Shown here piece by piece: positions 28,978-39,100 of a DNA stretch of 64,000 nucleotides. The stretch is from positions 310,001-374,000 of the forward strand of contig NZ_FUZA01000007.1 of assembly GCF_900167945.1 (NCBI RefSeq), given 5' to 3'. The DNA comes from Dyadobacter psychrophilus. Lineage in GTDB: Bacteria; Bacteroidota; Bacteroidia; Cytophagales; Spirosomataceae. A program made the translations under genes and the position numbers. Every line of letters begins with the position of its first letter. Position 1 is the stretch's first letter. Under the pieces are notes generated by a model, which worked only from the letters and a program-made list of their open reading frames with translations, did no database searches and had not been told where the DNA came from.

Positions 28978-30105
28978 TTATTTCCTTAAAAAATCATCCC
29001 GATTTTCCGGCGTTACAATCTCTGTCGTTGCCTGAGGGTAAGTCGTTAGGAATGTGGATGGGAAGCGTTGGTTTGCCTTAGCATTCCATTTAAATTCAAC
29101 TGCACGTAAACCTGCTCCTGTCTGCTCTATATAGTCGACTTCCTGCTGTTGAGTAGTTCTCCAAAAATAGATTTTGGCATCAATCCCGTTTTCATTCAAA
29201 AATTTAACACGTTCGCTGATAATGTAATTTTCCCACAAGGCACCGATGTCCGTTCTATTCTTTAAGAGATTAAAATTATTTGTTACTGCATTAATGATGC
29301 CATTATCATAGAAATAGAGCTTTTTCCCTTTCTTGATCTCGTTGCGTAAATTTCCTGAAAATGCAGGCACGGAAAATAGAACAAAGGCCTTTTCCAATAA
29401 GTTGATATACTTTTCAACTGTCTTATTATCCGCCTGAACCAGACGGCCAATTTCGGTAACATTCACTTCGCTACCCACCTGTAATGCAATTGCTTTAACT
29501 ATCTTTTCCAATAATGCTGGCTTTTTAATTTGTTCCAGCATCAAAAGATCTTTATATAAATAGCTGTTAGCAATTAGTTTGAGATGCTTTTCCGCATTGT
29601 TTGGATCAACAATAATTTCAGGGTATGAGCCGTAAATCAGACGTTGCTCCAAAAGTCGTTGCTCATTCAGGAAGTCGGTATATTTCACTAGCTCATTGTA
29701 AGATAGTGGCAACAGCTGCATTTCATAGCGCCTGCCGGTGAGCGGCTCATTAATGCTCCCGGCTAATTCGAATGATGAAGAGCCTGTGGCTATGACTTGA
29801 ACAGCCTCAAATTTGTCTACAATAATTTTAAGGACAAGACCTATTTCTGGAATTCGCTGGGCCTCATCAATAAATACGATTTCATTATCGCCGATTAGCC
29901 TTTCTAAAAATGCTGAATTCGGACGGACAAATAACTCACGTATGTCCGCTTCGTCGCCATTTAAGCGTAATGTCTTTCTCGAAACCGAGGCAAGCAATTG
30001 CTCTGAAAAAGTCGTTTTCCCAGCCTGTCTCGGCCCATATATGATAAATGCTTTTCCCTTGAAAAGGTGGCTACGCGCGTAGTCAAGTTGATTTCTGTCT
30101 ATCAT
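28978..30105 (-). CDS. AAA ATPase with DUF4143 domain
   Basis: A 375-residue protein of the widespread ATPase family that combines an AAA_14 domain with C-terminal DUF4143. Walker A is GPRQAGKT (residues about 24-31), Walker B is EIVFIDEAQRIPEI, and an arginine-type sensor TGSSSFEL follows. The DUF4143 half includes IYFWRTTQQQEVDYIE, a PD-(D/E)XK-like core. Function of this family is unknown; members are common in accessory DNA. The 32-bp repeat array at 30141-30241 begins 36 bases upstream of its start codon and is the likely place of its control region. Confidence 0.9.
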   Translation of the reverse strand: MIDRNQLDYARSHLFKGKAFIIYGPRQAGKTTFSEQLLASVSRKTLRLNGDEADIRELFVRPNSAFLERLIGDNEIVFIDEAQRIPEIGLVLKIIVDKFEAVQVIATGSSSFELAGSINEPLTGRRYEMQLLPLSYNELVKYTDFLNEQRLLEQRLIYGSYPEIIVDPNNAEKHLKLIANSYLYKDLLMLEQIKKPALLEKIVKAIALQVGSEVNVTEIGRLVQADNKTVEKYINLLEKAFVLFSVPAFSGNLRNEIKKGKKLYFYDNGIINAVTNNFNLLKNRTDIGALWENYIISERVKFLNENGIDAKIYFWRTTQQQEVDYIEQTGAGLRAVEFKWNAKANQRFPSTFLTTYPQATTEIVTPENRDDFLRK

Positions 30106-30140
30106 TGCTTCCTGTATTTACCATAAAGATAGAAATAGCA

Positions 30141-30241
30141 GGATTCAAATCCATAATAATTATAATATTTAGGGATTTGAATCCTTGAAAACCATAATAT
30201 CCAAGGATTAAAATCCCTAATAACCATAATAATTAAGGATT
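30141..30241. repeat. Three and a half units of a 32-bp tandem repeat with palindromic core
   Basis: The palindrome GGATTnnAATCC occurs at 30141-30152, 30173-30184 and 30205-30216, with a half site GGATT at 30237-30241. The start-to-start distance is exactly 32 bases each time. The spacers are also related: an ATAATA tract ends each of the three full units. It fills the gap between the DUF4143 gene and the gene at 30248-30658. Three helical turns per unit would place all sites on one DNA face, as for cooperative binding of a dimeric regulator. Confidence 0.8.
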
Positions 30242-30247
30242 ACCCAT

Positions 30248-30658
30248 TCATTTCCCGAATATCTGATCCAGGCTAAACCTCCCCTTCTTAGCCAACGCCT
30301 GCAATGTTTCTTGCTGTTCCGGCGTGAGGACTTCTATGATTTCTTGTCTTTTTTCTTCGGCTAGTCTTTTGTGGTCCCGGCGTTTGGCTTCGTCGTTTCT
30401 GGATAGTTTGCGATCCATTCGCGCGTAGCGACGGTCGATTTTCTTTAATTGTTTTTGTTGGCGTTTGCTGAGATTGAGCTCTTCTGCGAAGCGATCGAGG
30501 TTTTTTTCCAGGCGGCGGTTGTTGAGTTTGGTGTTGGCTACGGGCTCTTCGTTGCGGTAAGCCTCGTCATTATCTGATGTATTTGCGGTGTTGGACGTGG
30601 CGCAGCCAGTGAAAAACAAGGTCGCAGCCATCAGGCTTAACATTAAGATTCTTTTCAT
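30248..30658 (-). CDS. Spy/CpxP-like lipoprotein (LTxxQ type)
   Basis: A 136-residue lipoprotein with leader ending FFTGC (Cys19). The mature protein is very rich in charged residues and helical, with two copies of an LTxxQ-like motif: LNLSKRQQKQLKKIDRRYAR and IEVLTPEQQETLQAL. Spy and CpxP are periplasmic chaperones and envelope-stress sensors of this shape. It is located just upstream of the 32-bp repeats on the same strand as the DUF4143 gene. Confidence 0.75.
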   Translation of the reverse strand: MKRILMLSLMAATLFFTGCATSNTANTSDNDEAYRNEEPVANTKLNNRRLEKNLDRFAEELNLSKRQQKQLKKIDRRYARMDRKLSRNDEAKRRDHKRLAEEKRQEIIEVLTPEQQETLQALAKKGRFSLDQIFGK

Positions 30659-30877
30659 GGGGTGAATTTGGAGTTAAAAATATTGATGCTTATAACGCAA
30701 CTCCGCGGCGATGATATATAACCCTAGCCAATACTTATATGTATTTTCAAATAAATGTAGTTTTGCCGGAAAGTATAAATAGTATTTTTTGCAATCTTTA
30801 CAGTAATTGTAATTAGCTTTTATTCCAAACTATGTCCCTTTTACCAAATTTTATTTCTCTTTACCCTACTTTATCAA

Positions 30878-31993
30878 ATGAAAGATAGTCCTTCGCCGCA
30901 GAGGTTGTTATCCCTGGATACATTGCGTGGTTTTGACATGTTTTGGATTTCAGGTGGCGAAGAAATTTTCGCAGTGCTCGCAAAAGTTACCGGTTGGTCC
31001 TGGGCCATTTTCATGGCACACCAATTCACCCATCCCGACTGGAACGGTTTCCGTGCCTACGACCTGATCTTTCCGACATTTTTATTCATGGCCGGTGTTT
31101 CCGCTCCGTTTTCGCTGGGCAGCCGACTGGAAAAAGGCATTCCGCCTTCCGAACTGATCCGAAAAGTGATCCAGCGCGGATTAATCCTGGTTTTGCTGGG
31201 CATCATTTATAACAATGGTTTATTTCAAACGGAGTGGGAAAACATGCGTTACCCGAGCGTTCTGGCACGGATCGGGTTAGCGGGAATGTTTGCCCAGATC
31301 ATTTATTTATACACCGAAAAAAGAACGCGCTGGATCTGGTTTGCCGCGATTCTGATTGGTTACTATCTGTTTATGAAATTTTATCCGGTTCCGGGCTGCG
31401 GCGCTGGATTGCTTACCATTGAATGCAATCCGGCGAGTTACATCGATAAGATGATCATTCCAGGGCGGCTGCATTTAAAAATACACGACCCTGAAGGTCT
31501 GGTTTCCACTATTCCGGCCATTGCGACGGGTTTAATGGGCATTTTTGCGGGTGAGCTTTTGCGGACAAGTGAAGAGGTGATCTCAAAAAACAATAAAGTT
31601 GTTTACCTGGTTTTTGCCGGCATTATCAGTTTGCTAGTATGCGTCGTTTGGGATTACTTTTTCCCGATTAATAAGAATTTGTGGACGAGTTCGTTCGTGC
31701 TTTGTGCAGGTGGGTTCAGTACATTGTTGCTGGCGCTGTTCTACTGGATCGTGGACGTGTTGAATTACCGGAAATGGACATTGTTTTTCGTAGTAATCGG
31801 GATGAATTCAATCGTGATTTATATGATCGGCAGCTACATTAACTTCAATTACACGGCGCAGGCACTATTCGGAGGCATACTAAGCTATTTCCCACACACC
31901 ATTGAAGCAGTAGGAGAAGTAATCGCCTATATCATGGTCCAGTGGGCGTTTATGTATCTTTTGTTCAGGAATAAGCTATTTTTGAAGGTGTAA
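30878..31993 (+). CDS. DUF5009 / heparan-alpha-glucosaminide acetyltransferase-like membrane protein
   Basis: A 371-residue protein with about ten membrane segments. The N-terminal RLLSLDTLRGFDMFWISGGE and LIFPTFLFMAGVSAPFSLG are hallmarks of the DUF5009/NagX family of membrane acyltransferases related to HGSNAT, which move acetyl groups across membranes to sugars. Length and topology are normal. Substrate is unknown. The stop is followed by a stretch of simple repeats before the GldA-like gene. Confidence 0.87.
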   Translation: MKDSPSPQRLLSLDTLRGFDMFWISGGEEIFAVLAKVTGWSWAIFMAHQFTHPDWNGFRAYDLIFPTFLFMAGVSAPFSLGSRLEKGIPPSELIRKVIQRGLILVLLGIIYNNGLFQTEWENMRYPSVLARIGLAGMFAQIIYLYTEKRTRWIWFAAILIGYYLFMKFYPVPGCGAGLLTIECNPASYIDKMIIPGRLHLKIHDPEGLVSTIPAIATGLMGIFAGELLRTSEEVISKNNKVVYLVFAGIISLLVCVVWDYFFPINKNLWTSSFVLCAGGFSTLLLALFYWIVDVLNYRKWTLFFVVIGMNSIVIYMIGSYINFNYTAQALFGGILSYFPHTIEAVGEVIAYIMVQWAFMYLLFRNKLFLKV

Positions 31994-31995
31994 AA

Positions 31996-32098
31996 TTAAT
32001 GAGTGAATGAGCGAGTGAGTGAATGAGTGAACAAAAAATCACATTCATTCACTTATTAAACCATTCACTCATTCACAATTCACTCATTCACTCATTAA
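31996..32098. repeat. GAGTGAAT microsatellite arranged as an inverted repeat
   Basis: Left block 31996-32031 consists of GAGTGAAT-type units, and right block 32043-32098 of the reverse complement ATTCACTC units. The outermost 16 bases (31996-32011 and 32083-32098) are perfect inverted repeats. The unit lies between the stop of the acyltransferase and the start (32102) of the ABC ATPase and can form a long imperfect hairpin that would include the leader of the latter. Confidence 0.8.
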
Positions 32099-32101
32099 AT
32101 A

Positions 32102-32809
32102 ATGTCAATAACCGTCTCCAACCTTACCAAACTCTACGGAACGCAGTGTGCGATCGATGGCATTTCTTTTAGCTTAAAAAAGGGAGAAATCGTTGGTTTC
32201 CTGGGCCCTAACGGAGCGGGGAAATCCACGACGATGAAAATACTGACCGGCTATCTCAAAGCGTCGGATGGATCGGCCAAAGTGTCTGATTATGACGTTG
32301 CTCGGGAGCCGATGCCGGCGCGCAGGACAATAGGATATTTGCCAGAGCATAACCCGCTTTATCTGGATATGTATGTAAGCGAATTCCTCCTTTTTTCAGG
32401 AAAATTGTATGGCATGAAGTCGGCGGAATTGCGTGCGCGGGTGGACGAAGTTATTGCATTGTGTGGGCTTGAAGTGGAGAAACGCAAGAAGATCAGCCAG
32501 CTTTCAAAAGGATACCGGCAGCGGGTCGGACTTGCACAATCATTTTTGCATAATCCCTCTGTACTGATCCTGGACGAACCCACTACCGGACTGGATCCCA
32601 ATCAGATACAGGAAATCCGGGACGTGATCAGGAACGCGGGCAAAGATAAAACGGTGCTTTTTTCAACCCACATTATGCAGGAAGTGGAAGCGCTATGCGA
32701 TCGGGTTATCATTATTAATAAGGGAAAAGTAGTGAGTGACAGCTCACTGGACGAGCTTCGGAAAACAGGAGACTCACTGGAAGACATTTTCAGAAGCCTG
32801 ACCCGATAA
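32102..32809 (+). CDS. gldA: ABC transporter ATP-binding protein, GldA-like
   Basis: A 235-residue ABC ATPase. Walker A is GPNGAGKST (35-43), the signature LSKGYRQRVGLAQS is at about 134-147, Walker B is VLILDEPTTGLDPNQ and the H-loop is FSTHIMQE. The phrase LSKGYRQRVGLA plus TTGLDPNQIQEIRDVIR resembles the gliding-motility ATPase GldA. It is shorter than classical GldA (about 300 residues) because it ends at residue 235 soon after the ATPase core, and gldF/gldG partners are not adjacent, so the symbol is a best guess; it may be another ABC-2 type ATPase. Confidence 0.7.
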   Translation: MSITVSNLTKLYGTQCAIDGISFSLKKGEIVGFLGPNGAGKSTTMKILTGYLKASDGSAKVSDYDVAREPMPARRTIGYLPEHNPLYLDMYVSEFLLFSGKLYGMKSAELRARVDEVIALCGLEVEKRKKISQLSKGYRQRVGLAQSFLHNPSVLILDEPTTGLDPNQIQEIRDVIRNAGKDKTVLFSTHIMQEVEALCDRVIIINKGKVVSDSSLDELRKTGDSLEDIFRSLTR

Positions 32810-32999
32810 CGTTTGGATCAAAGTGAATTTGAAATGCTTAAATCGCGAAGATCAAATATTAGAATTGCATTAAAACAATTTTTTTTCGGATTTATTCCGA
32901 CCATAATTTGTTATTATTGTAACCTTTGTTAAATTCAATTGAAGCAGTGCAAAAGTCAGATAACCTAACATTCCCTCGTTAAAATCAGTAGTTCGAAGT

Positions 33000-35900
33000 A
33001 TGAAAAATTGGTTGTTAAGCCGGTTTCGTTTAGTTGCAAGTGTGGTCTTTCTGGTTATTATAACTTCAATGGTTTCCGTTGCCTGGAAGCGCATTCGGGT
33101 TTTTGAAGAGCCTGTTACAGCATTGCCGGAAACCGTAAAGCAGCCCGTCAAAAAAGTAAAGAAAAGGCTGGATCCTGTGCTTGTATTGCCTGAAAATGAG
33201 TGGGTGGATAGCACATTAAAGTCTTTGAGCATTGAACAAAAAATCGGCCAGCTTTTCATGGTGGCTACATTCTCCAATCGCGACGAATCTCACTACAAAT
33301 ACATTGACCGCCTGATCAGCGATTTCCACATCGGTGGCCTGATATTCTTTCAGGGCGGCCCGGTAGGACAAGCGCAGCTGACCAACCGCTACCAATCGCA
33401 TTCCAACATTCCCTTATTTATTGGCATTGACGGCGAATGGGGCCTGGGCATGCGCCTCGACAGCACCATTTCATTTCCAAAACAAATGGTGCTCGGATCC
33501 ATCCAGGACGACGCGCTTGTTTACAAAATGGGCAGCGATATTGCCAGACAATGCACCCGTCTTGGGATACAAATCAATTTTGCACCGGTTTCGGACATTA
33601 ACAGTAATCCTGGCAATCCGGTGATCGGTATACGTTCGTTTGGTGAAGACCGAGACAATGTAACGCGCAAAGCGATTGCTTACATGAAGGGTTTGCAGCA
33701 CAATAAGATCATCGCGACCGCAAAACACTTCCCCGGCCACGGCGATACGGACGCAGATTCGCATTTTACATTGCCTGTTCTCACGCATTCCATTGACAAG
33801 CTTACAGAAACAGATCTTTATCCATATCGGGCCATGATCGCCGACAGCTTAATGGGCGTATTGAATGGTCATTTGTATATTCCAGCACTGGATAGCACGC
33901 CTAATCTGGCCAGCTCCCTTTCCGAAAAAGTGGTTAGCGGCCTGTTACGCAAAGATCTTGGCTTTCGCGGATTGGTTTTCACCGATGCCATGAACATGCG
34001 AGGCGTTTTGAAAACGGGAAAAGCCGCAGAAGTTAACCTGAAAGCATTGATCGCCGGAAACGACATTCTTCTTTATCCGGAAAGCATTGCCGAAACAGTT
34101 GCAAAAATCAAGGACGCGATTGATTCAAAAAGAATCAGTGAAAAGATCATTGATGACAAGGTAAAACGCATTTTGCAAGCCAAATACTGGTCGGGACTGA
34201 GCCAGTACGAACCGATTGACACCAACAATCTTTACGCAGACCTGAACACCGAAAAGAGCAAGGAATTGTATCGCGAGTTGTGCGAAGCATCAATTACGGT
34301 TGTGAAAAACAATAATGACCTGCTGCCGATTGGCTCGGTTATTGATGATAAAATGGCTTCTGTGAGCATTGGGGATGGAAGCAGCGTAGCATTTCAGAAA
34401 ATGCTATCAACCTACAAACCGATGCGGTCCTACACTTTCTATGACGGGCCTTCGTCGCAAGCGCAGATCTCGGAAATGGTTGGCTATTTAGAGCCTTACA
34501 ACACGGTGATTGTGGATGTGCACGGTTTAACTTCCAACCCAAAAAGCAATTACGGGGTTACGACGGGCATGGTGGATTTTGTAAACCAATTGAAGCAATT
34601 GAACAAGAAAGTGATCCTATGCTTGTTTGGAACACCATATAGCATTCAATTTTTCCCTGAAACGGATGCGCTGATCTGCGCAAGCCAGGATGGTAAGGAT
34701 CAGCAGGAAATTGTTCCCCAAATCATTTTTGGTGCATTAAAATCACAAGGCCGCTTGCCGGTTTCGGTGCTTTCGTATAAAGCAGGAAGCGGCGTAACCA
34801 CGACTACGATCAACAGGATCGCCTTTGGAACGCCGGAAAGTGTGGGCATGGACGGCAGTTCACTGAAAAGAATTGACGATCTGGCGACAGCCGCAGTGAA
34901 TGATCATGTATTTCCGGGTTGCGAAGTTTTGGTAGCCCGAAAAGGGAAGATCATTTATGACAAACAATTCGGCGGCCTCAATTATCGCACGCCCGACCGT
35001 GTGACTTCGGAGACAATTTATGATCTTGCGTCTGTGACTAAGGTTTCGGCCACATTGCAGGCGGTGATGCTTTTGTACGATCGCAAACAAATCGATTTAG
35101 ACCAAAAGGCGTCGACCTATCTGCCTGAATTGATGGGCACCAATAAGCAAAATTTCACGGTCAGGGATCTACTTTTGCACAGATCGGGCCTGGTTTCATT
35201 TTATCCGCCGCTTTGGGACAGGACCAAAACCAGCGCGGGTGGCTTGCTTCCTGAATATTACAGTTCCAAAGCGGATACATCTTATTATTTGCAAGTTGCA
35301 CCGAAGCTTTTCGCCAAAGGCGCCATGCGCGATTCGGTGTGGAAATGGGTTGTGGAGTCGCCCATGAACAACCGCAAAGAAAGATCGGGCAGTTACGGCT
35401 ATCTGTACAGCGACCTTGGTTTTCTTACGTTACAAAAGATCGTTGAAAAAGTAACCGGCCAGCCGCTCGATATTTTCGTTTCTGCCAACATTTACGAGCC
35501 ATTGGGCCTTGCCTATCTTGGTTTTAACCCGCTGCGCCGTTTTTCAGAAAAACAAATCGCGCCTACCGAGCAGGATTACCGTTTCAGGAATCAGTTGCTT
35601 CAAGGCACTGTGCACGATCAGATGTCGGCCATTGTAGGCGGCGTTGCCGGACATGCAGGGCTTTTCGGGACTGCGCGCGATCTTGCGATTTTATTCCAAA
35701 TGAATCTTTGGAAAGGGAATTACGCTGGCCGCAGATACTATGAAAATGCAACTGTTCCCATGTTTTCAAGAGTTTATGATGAATCGCATCACCGCGGCTT
35801 AGGCTGGGATAAAGCCCCGATCGATGGAAATAGTTCTTACGTATCGCCACAGGCGTCTGTAAATTCTTTTGGTCACACAGGCTTCACCGGGACTATGATT

Positions 35901-36056
35901 TGGATAGATCCGGAAGAAGATCTGGTATTTATTTTTCTCTCCAACCGTGTCAATCCCGACGCCGAAAACACTGCTATTACCACGCAGCGCACACGTCGCA
36001 AAATTCAGGATGTAGTCTATAGTTCACTTATTGAAAGGAAAAGCGAGCTTCCTTAA
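33000..36056 (+). CDS. Fusion of GH3 N-acetylglucosaminidase and beta-lactamase-fold serine hydrolase
   Basis: A 1018-residue two-enzyme protein with an N-terminal membrane anchor (about 8-28). Residues about 65-390 are a GH3 domain of the NagZ type: the KHFPGHGDTD motif lies at about 241-250 with its His/Asp acid-base pair, and the nucleophile Asp is in TDAMNMRGV near 327. A GH3_C-like region follows to about 600. Residues about 620-1005 are a class C beta-lactamase fold with S-V-T-K near 677-680, YSDLGFLTL and a final HTGFTG motif. NagZ removes GlcNAc from muropeptides; fusion with a peptidase-like domain fits peptidoglycan recycling or remodelling at the envelope. Confidence 0.9.
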   Translation: MKNWLLSRFRLVASVVFLVIITSMVSVAWKRIRVFEEPVTALPETVKQPVKKVKKRLDPVLVLPENEWVDSTLKSLSIEQKIGQLFMVATFSNRDESHYKYIDRLISDFHIGGLIFFQGGPVGQAQLTNRYQSHSNIPLFIGIDGEWGLGMRLDSTISFPKQMVLGSIQDDALVYKMGSDIARQCTRLGIQINFAPVSDINSNPGNPVIGIRSFGEDRDNVTRKAIAYMKGLQHNKIIATAKHFPGHGDTDADSHFTLPVLTHSIDKLTETDLYPYRAMIADSLMGVLNGHLYIPALDSTPNLASSLSEKVVSGLLRKDLGFRGLVFTDAMNMRGVLKTGKAAEVNLKALIAGNDILLYPESIAETVAKIKDAIDSKRISEKIIDDKVKRILQAKYWSGLSQYEPIDTNNLYADLNTEKSKELYRELCEASITVVKNNNDLLPIGSVIDDKMASVSIGDGSSVAFQKMLSTYKPMRSYTFYDGPSSQAQISEMVGYLEPYNTVIVDVHGLTSNPKSNYGVTTGMVDFVNQLKQLNKKVILCLFGTPYSIQFFPETDALICASQDGKDQQEIVPQIIFGALKSQGRLPVSVLSYKAGSGVTTTTINRIAFGTPESVGMDGSSLKRIDDLATAAVNDHVFPGCEVLVARKGKIIYDKQFGGLNYRTPDRVTSETIYDLASVTKVSATLQAVMLLYDRKQIDLDQKASTYLPELMGTNKQNFTVRDLLLHRSGLVSFYPPLWDRTKTSAGGLLPEYYSSKADTSYYLQVAPKLFAKGAMRDSVWKWVVESPMNNRKERSGSYGYLYSDLGFLTLQKIVEKVTGQPLDIFVSANIYEPLGLAYLGFNPLRRFSEKQIAPTEQDYRFRNQLLQGTVHDQMSAIVGGVAGHAGLFGTARDLAILFQMNLWKGNYAGRRYYENATVPMFSRVYDESHHRGLGWDKAPIDGNSSYVSPQASVNSFGHTGFTGTMIWIDPEEDLVFIFLSNRVNPDAENTAITTQRTRRKIQDVVYSSLIERKSELP

Positions 36057-36135
36057 TCGAGTCGAAAGTGTATTTGAAAAATATCTCTAACTTTACCAGT
36101 CAAACAGGTTAGCGGAAAGATATTAAGACATTTAC

Positions 36136-39100
36136 ATGAAAAGAACATTTATTAAAAAGAGTATTTTTACAATTCTGGCTGCGATTTTAAGCGTCGCAAA
36201 TTCATTCGGCCAGACAGCGATTACCACGGGTGCCCTTAACCCGACAGAGGTTTGTGCAGGCGGAAATGTTACTGTTCCCTTTACTACAACCGGCACTGTT
36301 GCCCCATTAACCAACTTTATTGCTCAACTATCAGATGCCGCCGGAGCGTTTACCTCGCCGGTTAACATTGGTTCCGCCGACGCATCGCCCATTACCGCAA
36401 CCATTCCTGCCGGCACAGCCGCCGGCGCTGCATATAAGGTTCGAGTTATTTCGGTATTAGTAGCAGTTACAATCGCCACCGGTTCCGAAAGCGCCGCGCT
36501 GAAAGTGAATGCTATTCCGGCAAAACCCACGGTGACTTCGCCGGTTGCTTACGAAGTAGGCGACAAAGCCGTTGCACTAGCCGCAACCGGCACAGGCCTG
36601 AAATGGTATGACGCAGCAACCGGAGGCGAAGGAGCGACAAAAATCCCAGTCCCTGACACCAAAACGGAGGGAACACAAAATTTTTTCGTAAGTCAAACAG
36701 TCGGTGGATGCGAAAGCGCGCGGTCTGAAATTGTTGTGAATGTTACTAAAACGGTTTGTACGCCGCCGGCGAAGCCAACTGTTTCTAATCAAAGCTATAC
36801 GCTTAATGCTGATGCTGATCCATTATCGGCCACGCCAACCACTGGTTTGCTTTGGTATACTGCTGAAATGGGCGGGACTGGGTCACCAACTGCGCCAACA
36901 CCTTCCACAAACACTGTTGGAACAAAAAGTTATTATGTAAGCCGGACGGTGGCTGGATGCGAAAGCGAACGGGCTGAAATTGTGGTTACTGTTACGGCAT
37001 GTGTTCCGCCAAAAGCACCGGACGCTACTAATGTTTCTTATTGCATCAATGAAGCAACCAACGCATTAACGGCAACTGGGACAGCGTTAAAATGGTATAG
37101 TGCAGCTTCTGGTGGCGCCCCACTAGGCGCCGCTCCGAAACCCTCAAGCGCATCGGCGGGAACTACATCCTATTACGTAACCCAGACAGTTGGAGGATGT
37201 GAAAGTCCAAGAGCCGAAATCAAGGTGACCATTACACAGACTGCGCCTCCTACTGTCGAAAACCTGGATTACTGCTTAAATGCAACTGCACCTACATTAA
37301 CCGCAACCGGAAGTAACCTGAAATGGTATACTGCTTCGTCAGGAGGAACCGGATCAGCTTCTGCGCCGACACCAACAACCAATTCACTGGGCACAAAAAG
37401 CTATTTCGTAAGTCAAACAGTGGGTGACTGCGAGAGCGCCAGAAGCGAGATAAAGGTGACTGTCAAAAACGTATCTCCTTTGCCGACGGTGACTTCACCA
37501 ATTAATTTGTGCCAAAACACAGATACAGCACCGCTTAAAGCGACTGGGACTGCATTGCAATGGTATACTGTTGCAACAGGCGGAAATGGCTCCTCAACAG
37601 CGCCTTCTCCAAATACTGCAACTGTCGGCACAACAAGTTATTATGTAAGCCAAACATCAGCCGGACTGTGCGAAGGACCAAGAGCGAAAATTGACGTGAT
37701 CATTAAAGACACGCCAGCTACTCCGACTGTCACTTCTCCAATAGAATATTGTGTAGGTGAAACTCCCAAAACGCTTACTCCTGCTGGCCCGACATTCAAA
37801 TGGTATTCTGCGACCAACGATGTAACAGGGAATACCACGCCTCCTACTCCAAAAACAACAACAGCAGGCACGACGACTTTTTATGTTACTCAGTCAACCA
37901 CATACGGTTCGCTCGTATGCGAAAGTTCACGTGCTGACGTTAACGTTGTGGTAAATGCTAGACCTGCGGCATTGCCAACAGTATCCGAGGCATTTTGCCA
38001 GGAGCGTGCAGATAAATCCTACACATTTGAAGCGCAACCTGCTGCCGGAAACACTGTAAACTGGTATACTTCCGCTTCTGGTGGAACCGCTTCCAAGACT
38101 GCACCTTCAATAAACTTGAAAAACGCAGGCGAAACGACCTTCTACGCAACGCAGGTATCCAAAACTTGTGAAAGCCCGACAAGAGTAGCTCAGAAAGTAC
38201 GCGTAAAAGCATTGCCTGGATTACCAACAATCGATAAACCACTGGTTGAAATTTGCCAGTTCGTTGCAGCGCAGCCATTGTCCGCAAAACCGGTAACAAA
38301 CGGAATCCTTAAATGGTACGGAACAAATGCGACGGGCGGCGATGCAAGTGACAATGCGCCAGTTCCATCCACTGCAGAAGGTGGGACGACTTCTTACTTT
38401 GTAGGCCAGGCTTTGGAAGGATGTGTTGGTGACCGTGCAAAAATTGATGTTAAAATCAATACAACACCAAAACCTCAGACAACAACGCAACTTGCATATT
38501 GCCAGAATGAAGTTGCTCCAAGACTGGATGCAACAGGATCTATTTTGAAATGGTATCGCAATGCAAGTGATACTGATTTTCAGGGTGTTCCATTTACGCC
38601 TTTCACTGAAAAAGTACAGGATTACTCATTCTTCGTGACCCAAACCGGCTCCAATGGCTGCGAAAGTCCAAAAGAAGAGATCAAAATCCACATTAAGGCA
38701 TTGCCATCCGCAACAGTCTCAGGCAGCTCCACCATTGACCTCGGACAAACGGCGACGATCAGGATCCGATTTACAGGTGATGGACCTTGGATCTATGCGC
38801 TTTCAGATGGTACAACCGATACAACAGACCAGCAAAATCACGAAATTCAGGTGAAGCCAACCACTACAACCACTTATTTGCTTACCAATGTGGCCAATGC
38901 CTGCGGTAAAGGTTTGCCCATCGGAAGCGCTCTGGTAACAGTGAAAATTCCGACCATTAATTCGGGTAACCCATCTGTGGCAGAGGCTTGCGCAGGTAAA
39001 ACATTCAATGTGCCATTCCAGCAATCGGGCGATTTCCCTGCTGAAAACACATTTAAAGTGCAGATCGCAACGGAGAATACGGATGCCAAATTTAAAAGCA

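Noticed and set aside
30141..30241. CRISPR array
   Set aside because: Repeats are 12-base palindromes with related rather than unique spacers, only three and a half units, and no cas genes are in the window.
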